Positions 6,521 to 13,825 of a stretch of 16,296 nt of DNA are shown here, piece after piece. Below the pieces are notes generated by a model. That model did no database searches and was not told where the DNA came from. It saw only the letters and a list, made by a program, of their open reading frames with translations. The first letter of the stretch is position 1. Each line of letters opens with the position of its first letter. Both the position numbers and the translations under genes were made by a program. The stretch spans positions 1 to 16,296 of the forward strand of contig CAJLCG010000047.1 of the NCBI GenBank assembly GCA_905205085.1, in the 5' to 3' direction. Origin of the DNA: an uncultured Oscillospiraceae bacterium (GTDB lineage: Bacteria; Bacillota; Clostridia; Oscillospirales; Oscillospiraceae).

Positions 6521-7729
6521 TTACAGCACGCGGAACACCGAGCAGGTCTCCACCCCCGCCAGACGGTCCATGAGTTGAGGATAGGTCATGGGCTGGGTGA
6601 GGAAGGCGGCCTCCTGAGCGGGGGCGCCGCTGCGGGCCAGGGGCAGGATCTCTCCGCAGGCCAGGCGGGCCTGGTCCATAGACAGGTTGGCCCGCACATA
6701 CCACCGGGAAGTCAGGCCGTCGCTGGAGATCACCAGGTCCTCGCTGCCGGGGCCCCACTGGTTGCCCCGGTCCCGCTTGGGATCCCGGGCAATGTCGATG
6801 ACGTCGGCCACCACAGCGGAGGCGGTGGGCAGCTTACCCGCGCCCCGACCGTAGAACATCACGTCGCCCACAGCGTTGCCGGTGACGGCGATGGCGTTGA
6901 ACACATCCTCCACGCCGGCCAGGGGGTTCTCACAGGAGACCAGGTGGGGGGCCACAAAGGCACACACCTTGCCCTCGGGCTCCCGCAGGCAGCGGCCCAG
7001 GAGCTTAATCTTGTAGCCGCAGGAGTCGGCGTAGGCCACGTCGGCCAGGGTCACCTCCCGGATGCCCTGGGTGGGCACCTGCTGGGGATAGACGTGCTGG
7101 CCGCAGGCCAGAGCGGACAGGATGCAGATCTTACGGCAGGCGTCGTGGCCGTCCACATCGGCGGTGGGGTCCTTCTCAGCGTAACCGTTGTCCTGGGCCT
7201 CCTTCAGGGCCTGCTCAAAGGTGAGGCCGGCCTTGATCATGCGGGTGAGGATATAGTTGGTAGTGCCGTTGAGGATGCCGGTGATCTGCTCCACCTCATT
7301 GGCAGCCAGGCAGTTGGTGAGGGGGCGCAGGATGGGGATGCCGCCGCCTACGCTGGCCTCAAAGAGGTAGCTGACCCCGTTGGCCTTGGCCAGCTGCAGC
7401 AGCTCATAGCCGTGGGTGGCCACCAGCTCCTTGTTGGAGGAGACCACGCTCTTGCCCGCCTTCAGGGCCCGGGTGGTGAACTCCAGGGCCACCTTGGCCC
7501 CGCCGATGGTCTCTACCACCACATCCACCTCGGGGTCGTTCTCGATGATGGAGAAGTCCTTCACGAAGCAGTCCTTAAAGGGGCTGTCCGGGAAATCCCG
7601 CACGTCCAGGATGTATTTGACCTGGATCTCGCCGCCGGAGCGCCGGGCAATGCCCTGGCTATTTTTACTGAGCACCTCGGCTACGCCGGAGCCCACGGTG
7701 CCAAAGCCTAAAATCGCTACCTTTGTCAT
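6521..7729 (-). CDS. hom: Homoserine dehydrogenase
   Basis: A 402-residue cytosolic oxidoreductase that reduces aspartate semialdehyde to homoserine, the branch toward threonine and methionine. The Rossmann motif GFGTVGSG is at 9-16. SSNKELVA (97-104), EASVGGGIPILRPL (124-137) and GILNGTTNYILT (151-162) are family signatures. In GYAEKDPTADVDGHDACRK (182-200), D196 and K200 match the catalytic Asp/Lys pair of the family. The ATG at 7729 follows GAGGTGAG. The C-terminal section after about residue 330 (TSRWYVRANLS, ending ETCSVFRVL) looks like a shortened, divergent ACT domain. The enzyme is slightly shorter than the roughly 430 residues common in Firmicutes. It lies between the ACT regulator (39 bp upstream) and aspartokinase (60 bp downstream). 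Confidence 0.96.
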   Translation of the reverse strand: MTKVAILGFGTVGSGVAEVLSKNSQGIARRSGGEIQVKYILDVRDFPDSPFKDCFVKDFSIIENDPEVDVVVETIGGAKVALEFTTRALKAGKSVVSSNKELVATHGYELLQLAKANGVSYLFEASVGGGIPILRPLTNCLAANEVEQITGILNGTTNYILTRMIKAGLTFEQALKEAQDNGYAEKDPTADVDGHDACRKICILSALACGQHVYPQQVPTQGIREVTLADVAYADSCGYKIKLLGRCLREPEGKVCAFVAPHLVSCENPLAGVEDVFNAIAVTGNAVGDVMFYGRGAGKLPTASAVVADVIDIARDPKRDRGNQWGPGSEDLVISSDGLTSRWYVRANLSMDQARLACGEILPLARSGAPAQEAAFLTQPMTYPQLMDRLAGVETCSVFRVL

Positions 7730-7768
7730 TCCAACTCACCTCATAAATAAAACACAGTATCTTCTTTT

Positions 7769-8209
7769 TTAACCGGCCAGGACTTCACAGCGGATCACAC
7801 CGGTACTGTCTGCGGCCGCCTGGAGCATCTCCTCCAGAGTCAGGTGCATCTGGGAGGTCTCCGCGGTAATGGTCACCACGGCGCAGCCGTTGACCGGGAT
7901 ATTCTGGTTGATGGTCAGAATGTTGATCCCGGTTCCCGCCAGTACGTTGAGCAGTCCCGAGAGCACCCCCGGTTCATCCCGCAGCAGGGTCTGGAAGGTG
8001 ACGATCCGTCCATGGAGCATATCCTGAAACGGCCTCACTGCGTCCTTGTACTTATAAAAGGCGCTGCGGCTGATGCCTACGGCATGCGCCGCGCCGTTCA
8101 CTGTGGTCTCCTCTCCGGTCTCCAGCAGCCGTTTGGCCTGAGCCACCTTGCGGAAAATCTCCGGCATGGAAGACGCCTGAACGATAAAATAGCCCTCGGA
8201 TTGGTTCAC
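7769..8209 (-). CDS. ACT domain-containing protein, UPF0735/PheB-like, with N-terminal HTH-like segment
   Basis: A 146-residue protein. Residues about 34-57 (VNGAAHAVGISRSAFYKYKD) look like a helix-turn-helix. From about residue 69 an ACT domain follows (VTFQTLLRDEPGVLSGLLNV, then GTGINILTINQN). The start is GTG at 8209, with GGAGG eight bases upstream; no better ATG exists. It is the first gene of the operon with homoserine dehydrogenase and aspartokinase. Known: ACT domains sense amino acids, and this small family occurs next to amino-acid biosynthesis genes (pheB, hom) in Firmicutes, but its biochemical role is not settled. Inferred: an amino-acid sensor, possibly DNA-binding, for the Asp-family pathway. 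It is unlikely to be a chorismate mutase, since no such domain is visible. Confidence 0.88.
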   Translation of the reverse strand: MNQSEGYFIVQASSMPEIFRKVAQAKRLLETGEETTVNGAAHAVGISRSAFYKYKDAVRPFQDMLHGRIVTFQTLLRDEPGVLSGLLNVLAGTGINILTINQNIPVNGCAVVTITAETSQMHLTLEEMLQAAADSTGVIRCEVLAG

Positions 8210-8269
8210 CTTCTGTTCCTCCGTCCCGTTGTCCGTGTGTCATGGTCATTTGTTCTTGCGTTGTGGTCT

Positions 8270-8298
8270 ATTTTAGCACACCAAAGTCCGGGATGCAA
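8270..8298 (-). promoter_or_regulatory. Promoter of the ACT-hom-aspartokinase operon
   Basis: On the minus strand TTGCAT (complement at 8293-8298), a 17-bp spacer and an extended -10 TGC-TAAAAT (hexamer complement at 8270-8275) lie about 60 bp upstream of the GTG start at 8209. The -35 is weak (3 of 6), but the extended -10 compensates. No riboswitch-sized leader fits between it and the first gene. Confidence 0.55.
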
Positions 8299-8402
8299 TG
8301 GGCAGGTGGGGGACAGAGAAGTCAATTTTTCACTTGTCCCCCTCCTCATTATTCGTCATTTTTCACAATTACCTGTGTATGCCTTTCCGCTGGCAAAGAG
8401 GA

Positions 8403-8423
8403 AGGGCCGCCTGCGGCGGCCCT
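8403..8423 (-). terminator. Terminator of the penicillin-binding protein gene
   Basis: A perfect 9-bp GC-rich stem AGGGCCGCC/GGCGGCCCT has a three-base loop and lies 17 bp beyond the stop codon. On the minus strand the tail is TTCCTCTTTG, only moderately T-rich. Confidence 0.6.
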
Positions 8424-8440
8424 CTCCTTCGGCTTTATGG

Positions 8441-11065
8441 CTATCTTGTGGAGCGCGTGACAGTCTCGGGATGGCTGCTCTCGCCGCCGCCCTCCTGGGA
8501 GCCCTCTTCCCCTGGGTCGGTGGTCTCCCCTCCGCCATCGGGCGGATCGGGATTGTTGGGGTCGGAGGGATCATCGGGATCGGTAGTCTCTCCTCCCTCG
8601 GGAGGCAGCACCGTCTCGCCGTTGTGGACGGTACAAACGCCTACATTGGGCAGGTTGGAGTAGAAATACTGGCTGTCCTCTGCCCAGGCGCCGCCTACGC
8701 TCTCCCGATCCAGGTTGAGGTAGGCATAGGTGCGGATACTCACCTCAGGACAGTAGGGGCCGGCCAGGTGGTAGCTGCCGGTGGGCTCTCCGTTCTCGTC
8801 CAGCACCGGATCGTCCACACAGACCCGGACCAGGGAGTTGGAGCCCTCCTCCAGGGAGTGGCAGGTACACACCGTGGAAGGTGCATCCTCCTGCATCACA
8901 TAGCCCGAAGCGACACGGTTTCCTCGGGGATCATACTGACAGGCGGTAGTAGCCAGTCCGCCGCAGTCCTTACAGTAGGAAACCTGTACCAAACCGCTGG
9001 GCTTATCAAAGCTCTTGTTCTCCAGGCCCTCATGGATGGGGGTCATCACCTTTTTCCACAGCTGGGCTGCGGGGTTATTCGAGGCGGGAACCCGCTCGTT
9101 GTACTCATAGCCTACCCACACCGCGGCGGTGTAGTAGGGGGTGTAGCCTACGAACCAGCGGTCAAACTTGCTGTCGGTGGTACCGGTCTTACCGGCCACC
9201 GTCATCCCGCTGATGCGGGCCTCGCTGCCGCCGCCGTTTTGCACCACGTTCTGCAGCATGGTGTTCATATAATAGGCCGTGGACTCCTTAACGGCCACCT
9301 CGTCCTCCCGGGTGTTGTCCAGGATCACATTGCCTTGGCTGTCCTCCACCTTGGTATAGGTGCGGGCCTCCCGGTAGATTCCGTTCTCCGGGAACACAGC
9401 AAAAGCATTGGCCATCTGCCGGGTGGTGACACCGTCAGTCAAGCCGCCCATAGACAGGGGAGCCAGGTTCACGTCGCTTTGCATCTGACCGTTGACCATC
9501 CGGCCGCTCTCCAAATTCAGGTGGAAGCGCTGGGTGGCAAATTCATACGCCTTGGCGGGAGTAACCATGGCTACTGTCCGTACGGCAACCGTGTTATAAG
9601 ACCACTGGAGGGCCTCAGTCACGGTCACCTGGCCACGGTAGCGGCCGTCCACGTTGACAGGCCAGGCCTTACCGTCCAGCACCTGATAGGGGTAGTCGGC
9701 CACTACCGAGATGGGACTGAGCAGCCCCATCTCCATAGCGGGACTGTAGGCCGTCAGAGGCTTAATGGAAGAACCGGGCTGGCGCAGGGCGCCGGTGGCC
9801 AGGTTAGTACCTCGGTTGATGGTCTTTTCTCCGATGCGGCCCACCAGACCGGCAATGTCGCCGGTGGAGTTGTCAATGATAGTAATGGCCGACTGGAGCT
9901 GCTGACCGCTCTTGGAAGAGGTATAGTTGAGGTTGGAGCGGTCATAGTAAATGGCCTCTGCCGCCGCCTGGACCTCCGGGTCCACGCAGGTGTAGATACG
10001 CAGGCCGCCATTGGCCAGCATCTGGCTGACGTACTGGCTGGAGTAGTCGTACTCCTCCTGCAGATCCTTCATTACATCGGTAATGACCTGCTCCTCATAC
10101 CAGGAGTAAATGTCCGAAGAGCTCTGGCCCGACTCAGAATTGGTGCCTACAAACACCAGCTCCTGGGCCACCGCCTCGTCATACTCCTCCTGGGAGATCT
10201 TGCCCTGCTCCAGCATCTGGCCCAGGATGACCTCCTGGCGGTACTTGTTCCACTGTACCGCATTCCACATCTCGCCTTCCGAGTTCTCCACCTGGGCGGT
10301 GGAGTAGGGGCCGTACTTGGAGGGGTTGTTGGTGATACCGATGAGGCTGGCACACTCAGCCAGGGTCAGGTCGGACACCGACTTGCCGAAGTACTTCTCG
10401 GCTGCCGCGCCCACGCCCTCACAGCCGCTGCCCAGAGGGATTACATTGAGGTACAGCTCTAAGATATCATCCTTCTCATAGTGGGAGTCCACATACAGGG
10501 CACGGAAAATTTCCGTGACCTTACGTTTGACGGTGGTCTCATTATAATCGGTCAGATTCTTGATGAGCTGCTGGGTAATGGTGGAGCCGCCCTGGATATC
10601 GCCGCCGGTGAACATACTCACCACAGCCTGGGCAGTACGCCACCAGTCTACGCCGTTGTGCTTCCAGAACCGGCGGTCCTCAATGGCCACAGCGGCGTCC
10701 TTCAAATACTGGGGCATGTCCTCATAGTCCACCCACTCGGAGTTGGTGACACTGAGCACTTGGCGCAGCTCCTTATATTCTCCGGTGCTTTTGTCCTGAT
10801 AGTACATTACGCTGTTTTCGTCCACATTGAAGCTGGACAGATCCATACTGGCCTGGGGCAGGATTACATTCACAATATATACCGCCCCAAAGCAGGCCAA
10901 AAAGGCACTGGTGGTCAGGAAGATCAGCAGCAGCGTGCCAATGATCCGCAGGGCCCCGCCCTTTTTCTTTTTGCTCTTTCTGCGTCGGCGTGGGGGCTGG
11001 TCCCCGTTCTGGCTGGAGCGAGAACCTTCTCGTCTGGGATGGGAAGAATAATTTTGTTCAGACAC
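8441..11065 (-). CDS. Bifunctional class A penicillin-binding protein (PBP1A family: transglycosylase/transpeptidase)
   Basis: An 874-residue membrane-anchored enzyme that polymerises lipid II glycan strands and cross-links peptides outside the membrane. A basic cytoplasmic N-terminus (PPRRRRKSKKKK) precedes one TM helix (about 40-68). The GT51 domain includes VAIEDRRF with catalytic E129 and GGSTITQQ (159-166). The transpeptidase domain has S432-x-x-K435 (PGSSIKP), SYN (489-491) and KTGTT (626-630). A post-catalytic region with cysteines at 698, 701, 709, 733, 735, 749, 772 and 811 follows, then an acidic Gly/Pro/Asp-rich tail in which GGETTDP occurs twice (824-830 and 845-851). I chose GTG at 11065 because GGAGG lies eight bases upstream. 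The frame is open upstream to 11359, but that part crosses the promoter and looks non-coding. Monocistronic. Confidence 0.95.
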   Translation of the reverse strand: MSEQNYSSHPRREGSRSSQNGDQPPRRRRKSKKKKGGALRIIGTLLLIFLTTSAFLACFGAVYIVNVILPQASMDLSSFNVDENSVMYYQDKSTGEYKELRQVLSVTNSEWVDYEDMPQYLKDAAVAIEDRRFWKHNGVDWWRTAQAVVSMFTGGDIQGGSTITQQLIKNLTDYNETTVKRKVTEIFRALYVDSHYEKDDILELYLNVIPLGSGCEGVGAAAEKYFGKSVSDLTLAECASLIGITNNPSKYGPYSTAQVENSEGEMWNAVQWNKYRQEVILGQMLEQGKISQEEYDEAVAQELVFVGTNSESGQSSSDIYSWYEEQVITDVMKDLQEEYDYSSQYVSQMLANGGLRIYTCVDPEVQAAAEAIYYDRSNLNYTSSKSGQQLQSAITIIDNSTGDIAGLVGRIGEKTINRGTNLATGALRQPGSSIKPLTAYSPAMEMGLLSPISVVADYPYQVLDGKAWPVNVDGRYRGQVTVTEALQWSYNTVAVRTVAMVTPAKAYEFATQRFHLNLESGRMVNGQMQSDVNLAPLSMGGLTDGVTTRQMANAFAVFPENGIYREARTYTKVEDSQGNVILDNTREDEVAVKESTAYYMNTMLQNVVQNGGGSEARISGMTVAGKTGTTDSKFDRWFVGYTPYYTAAVWVGYEYNERVPASNNPAAQLWKKVMTPIHEGLENKSFDKPSGLVQVSYCKDCGGLATTACQYDPRGNRVASGYVMQEDAPSTVCTCHSLEEGSNSLVRVCVDDPVLDENGEPTGSYHLAGPYCPEVSIRTYAYLNLDRESVGGAWAEDSQYFYSNLPNVGVCTVHNGETVLPPEGGETTDPDDPSDPNNPDPPDGGGETTDPGEEGSQEGGGESSHPETVTRSTR

Positions 11066-11273
11066 AGCAAATACCTCCGAACTGGCAGGCGCGCAGCGCG
11101 CAGGCCCGTCTTCCATACCAGAATGTGTACAGGCCGCAAACGCTTTGGCGCAGTTGTTTCGCATGTCCGGCGCCCCGCCGATACAGCTGGCGCCCCTTTT
11201 GCCCCATGCTCCCCGCCTTTCGTTTCGAAAAGCGCCGTTCAAACACAGGCATGACGGCAAAAAATCAGTATAT

Positions 11274-11301
11274 ATTATACCATATTCTCCCCGTTTGTCC
11301 A
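11274..11301 (-). promoter_or_regulatory. Sigma-A promoter of the PBP gene
   Basis: On the minus strand TGGACA (complement at 11296-11301), a 16-bp spacer and a perfect TATAAT (complement at 11274-11279). Transcription would start near 11267, giving a 5' leader of about 200 nt. Confidence 0.65.
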
Positions 11302-11353
11302 TCCCAGGATTTCTTTTCGGCGACACCCGGTAAAAATTTACCTCGCTGCCTAC

Positions 11354-11382
11354 TTGCATTTTTCCTGTACTCAGGGTACAAT
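11354..11382 (+). promoter_or_regulatory. Promoter of the DUF1292 gene
   Basis: TTGCAT (11354-11359), a 17-bp spacer and TACAAT (11377-11382), giving transcription from about 11389, a short leader before the ATG at 11416. Confidence 0.6.
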
Positions 11383-11415
11383 ATGGTCAGTACATGAGCA
11401 GGAGGGATCTCTCCC

Positions 11416-11730
11416 ATGAGCGAAGAATTCGGCCCTGATTTCATCACCGTGACCGACGAGGACGGCAATGAATTTGAGCTGGAGCTGGTGGATACGCTGG
11501 AGCATAACGGCGTTACCTACCATGCCCTGTTCCCCGCTGTCGCTGAGGACGAAGAGACCGGCGAGCCGGTTGACGTGGACGCGGACGATGAAGAGTATGG
11601 CCTGGTCATTATGAAGGTTGTGGAGGAAAACGGCGAGGAGCTGCTCTCCACCCTGGATGACGACGAAGAAGTGGAAACCATTTACAATCTGTTTATGGAG
11701 CGCTTCTTTGAGGAAGAAGAGGACAATTAA
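11416..11730 (+). CDS. DUF1292 (YrzB/UPF0473-like) domain protein
   Basis: A small, very acidic 104-residue protein that ends in a Glu/Asp-rich tail. It begins MSEEFGPDFITVTDEDGNEF and has the alternating hydrophobic strands typical of DUF1292, including FELELVDTLEHNGVTYHALFP and EEYGLVIMKVVEENGEELL. The ATG at 11416 follows GGAGG with a 10-nt spacer. Known: the family is widespread in Firmicutes, often near ruvX/yrzL-type genes, and has no settled function. Here the neighbours are a divergent PBP gene and, downstream, the 6S-like RNA. No membrane segment or catalytic motif is visible. Confidence 0.9.
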   Translation: MSEEFGPDFITVTDEDGNEFELELVDTLEHNGVTYHALFPAVAEDEETGEPVDVDADDEEYGLVIMKVVEENGEELLSTLDDDEEVETIYNLFMERFFEEEEDN

Positions 11731-11737
11731 AAGCAGA

Positions 11738-11993
11738 CTCAGGTGAGTTTTCCTGCTCGGTGCGTGATGGGCCCTTTTAAACCCACATTTTTTAAACGGG
11801 ACGCCCACCTCACGGCGTGGCTTGCAGGCCTCCCGGCCCCCTTTGAGGTCGGCTGGAAGTTGGAAGCAGATAAGCGTCGTGGAGGCGACCCACCTGCCAT
11901 TTCGTGCAGGTTTTAAACGGGTTCACACGGCCAGAGCGGGGTATATAAAGCTCATTTGGAACTGGGCCGCGGCTTATGCCGCGGTCTTTTTTT
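11738..11993 (+). ncRNA. ssrS: Probable 6S RNA (RNA polymerase-regulating RNA), with its terminator
   Basis: Seen: no reading frame in the gap after the DUF1292 gene is credible, but the sequence folds into one long interrupted hairpin. The closing stem pairs 11744-11750 with 11947-11954 and CCTGCTC (11752-11758) with GAGCGGG (11934-11940), continuing with GTG/CAC at 11764-11766 and 11926-11928. A large open centre follows, holding TTTTAAAC repeats. The apical part pairs GCCTCC (11828-11833) with GGAGGC (11881-11886) and CCGGCC with GGCTGG. A side hairpin ACCTGC/GCAGGT (11892-11897, 11906-11911) lies on the 3' side. Known: closing stem, central bubble with a 3'-side hairpin and apical stem is the architecture of Gram-positive 6S RNA, which mimics open promoter DNA and binds the housekeeping holoenzyme. 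The mature RNA is probably about 11740-11960. No separate promoter was identified. Confidence 0.7.
11965..11993 (+). terminator. Rho-independent terminator of the 6S-like RNA
   Basis: A 9-bp stem (11965-11973 with 11978-11986, one G-U pair) and TTAT loop are followed by seven T. Confidence 0.92.
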
Positions 11994-12070
11994 GTCCTGT
12001 TTGCCGTGGAAAACCGCTGTATATTCCATGAACATTCTGTAAACCCTTTCCTTCTTGTCCCTTTTGCCCC

Positions 12071-12099
12071 TTGAATCCCGGGGCAGTTTTTTATATAAT
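12071..12099 (+). promoter_or_regulatory. Sigma-A promoter of the peptidyl-prolyl isomerase gene
   Basis: TTGAAT (12071-12076), a 17-bp spacer and a perfect TATAAT (12094-12099). Transcription would start near 12106. The 60-nt leader contains a perfect CCCGGC/GCCGGG hairpin (12119-12133) with a TAT loop. Confidence 0.75.
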
Positions 12100-12166
12100 A
12101 ATGCGGAATCTTCTTCCGCCCGGCTATGCCGGGTGACTTTTCAACAACGAGAGGACGGAATCAACT

Positions 12167-13717
12167 GTGAGTGCATCCAGAGAAAAGAAGACCCGCCAGG
12201 GCTCCACTTATGCCCAGCGGCGCAACAACAAAGCGGAAGAAAAAAGCAGCCGCATGCACGTTGTCTACGGTGTGGTCGGTGTCGTGATCGCCATTCTGGC
12301 CGTCGCCCTGCTGGTGTGGGACAGCGGCTTTTTCCAGAAGCGTACCACCGCTGTGACCATCGACGGGGAGGACTTTACCCCCGCAACGGTACAGTTCTAC
12401 TATAACAGCGCGTATTCCTATTACATGTCCATGGCTCAGATGGGATACACCACCGACTTTGACGCCTCCCTGGACCCCAAGGACCAGGTGAAGGACGAGG
12501 AAAGCGGCGAGACCTGGCACGACTACTTCCTGGATCAGGCCATCGAAAGCCTGACTCAGGTCACCATGATCAACCACTCCGCCCAGGAGGCGGGCTACAC
12601 CCTGTCCACCGTGGGCCAGGCCTACGTGGATCAGGCCATGGAGCAGGCCCAGCAGTCTGCCCGCTCTGCCGGCTACTCCAACATGGAGAGCTATTTGCGG
12701 GCCAAGTACGGCTCCTACATGACCGCCAAGATCTATGAGGAGATCGTGACCGCTCAGGTCACTGCCACCTACTATAAGACCGATCATCAGAACGGCCTGA
12801 CCTACTCCGACGAGGAGCTGGAGTCCTACTATCAGGAGAACAAGAACTCCCTGGATACCTTCAACTTCTCCGTCTTCACCGTCCAGGCCTCTATTGAGAC
12901 TACCACCACGGACGAGGAAGGCAACACCGTGGACCTGACTGACGAGGAGAAGCAGGCGGCCTTCGATACCGCCAAGGCTGAGGCTCAGGCCACCGCCCAG
13001 GAGATCCAGAACAAGCTGGCCGCCGGCAGCGACGCCGCCGATCTGGCTGAGGAGTACTCCGAGAAGGTCTACTCCGCCTCCGTGCACCAGAGCCAGATGG
13101 GCTCCTCCTTCTCCAGCAGCGACTATGCCGAGTGGCTCTATGACGCCGCCCGTCAGTCCGGTGAGACCACCATTGTGGAGAACGACGACAGCGCCAACTA
13201 CGTCTATAACTACTATGTGGTCCAGATCGAGAGCCGTCAGCGCGACGAGGCCGCTACCGCCGACATCCGCCACATTCTGGTGTCCGCCGGCTCCAATCCC
13301 ACCGACGAGCAGTTTGCTCAGGCGGAGGAGCGGGCCCAGAGCCTGCTGGACAGCTGGAAGTCCGGCAGCGCCGACGAGGAGTCCTTTGCCGTGATGGCCG
13401 TGGAGAACACCGCCGACACCGGCTCTCAGAGCACCGGCGGCCTGTACACCGGCGTGTCCCCCTACAGCGGCTATGTAGAGGACTTCACCAACTGGTGTCT
13501 GGACAGCAGCCGGCAGCCCGGTGATACCGGACTGGTGAAGAACACCGGCAGCTCCACCCAGGGCTGGCACATCATGTACTTCGTGGGCTGGAACGATCCC
13601 GCCTGGAAGGTGACCGCCAAGAATACCCTGGCTTCCGCCGCTACCCAGGAGTGGGTCAGCGGACTGTATGATGGTGTGGAGGCCCAGCGCGGCTCCGGCA
13701 TCAACTATGTAAAATAA
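12167..13717 (+). CDS. Membrane-anchored peptidyl-prolyl cis-trans isomerase, SurA/PrsA-like (parvulin type)
   Basis: A 516-residue extracytoplasmic foldase. A basic cytoplasmic N-terminus precedes a TM anchor (about 31-51, HVVYGVVGVVIAILAVALLV). There is no lipobox cysteine, so it is not a PrsA-type lipoprotein. A SurA-N-like helical region (about 63-230) is followed by a divergent parvulin-like segment (about 232-355) and a clearer PPIC domain (about 362-475) containing ADIRHILVSAG, STGGLYTGVSP and STQGWHIMYFVG. The start is GTG at 12167, preceded by GAGAGGA about 11 bases upstream; the first residues (SASREKKTRQG) are consistent with a cytoplasmic tail. Known: such proteins assist folding of secreted and cell-wall proteins. 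It has its own promoter and terminator. Proximity to the PBP gene fits an envelope role, but that is inference. Confidence 0.9.
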   Translation: MSASREKKTRQGSTYAQRRNNKAEEKSSRMHVVYGVVGVVIAILAVALLVWDSGFFQKRTTAVTIDGEDFTPATVQFYYNSAYSYYMSMAQMGYTTDFDASLDPKDQVKDEESGETWHDYFLDQAIESLTQVTMINHSAQEAGYTLSTVGQAYVDQAMEQAQQSARSAGYSNMESYLRAKYGSYMTAKIYEEIVTAQVTATYYKTDHQNGLTYSDEELESYYQENKNSLDTFNFSVFTVQASIETTTTDEEGNTVDLTDEEKQAAFDTAKAEAQATAQEIQNKLAAGSDAADLAEEYSEKVYSASVHQSQMGSSFSSSDYAEWLYDAARQSGETTIVENDDSANYVYNYYVVQIESRQRDEAATADIRHILVSAGSNPTDEQFAQAEERAQSLLDSWKSGSADEESFAVMAVENTADTGSQSTGGLYTGVSPYSGYVEDFTNWCLDSSRQPGDTGLVKNTGSSTQGWHIMYFVGWNDPAWKVTAKNTLASAATQEWVSGLYDGVEAQRGSGINYVK

Positions 13718-13737
13718 GCAATTCAGCGATTTTCCCC

Positions 13738-13769
13738 GCCCCCGAACCCCAGCGGTTCGGGGGCATTTT
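13738..13769 (+). terminator. Terminator after the peptidyl-prolyl isomerase gene
   Basis: A perfect 11-bp stem GCCCCCGAACC/GGTTCGGGGGC (13738-13748 with 13754-13764) is followed by ATTTTC. A second small hairpin, CGCCCG/CGGGCG (13772-13777 with 13782-13787), follows directly. The T-run is short, so efficiency is uncertain. Confidence 0.75.
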
Positions 13770-13825
13770 CCCGCCCGAGCACGGGCGAATGTGTTGTGTG
13801 GTAAGAAATTTTGGGAGGCTTTGGT

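Larger units (their letters stand above)
11066..11415. other. Divergent promoter region and long PBP leader
   Basis: No gene is supported here. It holds the minus-strand PBP promoter (11274-11301), a leader of about 200 nt to the GTG at 11065, and the plus-strand promoter (11354-11382) of the DUF1292 gene. In the leader, just upstream of the PBP ribosome binding site, GCGCG/CGCGC (11089-11093 with 11097-11101) forms a short GC-only inverted repeat. A 64-codon frame at 11058-11252 has no ribosome binding site and is not called. Confidence 0.7.

Noticed and set aside
5708..7711. 667-codon open frame on the plus strand
   Set aside because: It is antisense to homoserine dehydrogenase and aspartokinase, whose minus-strand proteins show clear family motifs. 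The frame is open only because of the GC-rich codon bias and is rich in Gly/His/Leu without any recognisable domain.
8210..8270. Lysine riboswitch or T-box before the hom/aspartokinase operon
   Set aside because: The leader is too short and contains none of the conserved motifs (for example no T-box TGGNACCGCG sequence).
7844..10462. 872-codon open frame on the plus strand
   Set aside because: Antisense to the ACT protein and PBP genes; it runs through their intergenic promoter and terminator and has no domain or ribosome binding site.
11058..11252. 64-codon frame in the PBP leader as a leader peptide
   Set aside because: No Shine-Dalgarno at either in-frame ATG and no regulatory codon run; it overlaps the PBP start by chance.
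11066..11359. N-terminal extension of the penicillin-binding protein frame
   Set aside because: The extension crosses the TATAAT promoter and lacks a ribosome binding site, and its composition is unlike the protein. GTG at 11065 has GGAGG at ideal distance and is followed by a typical basic PBP1A N-terminus.
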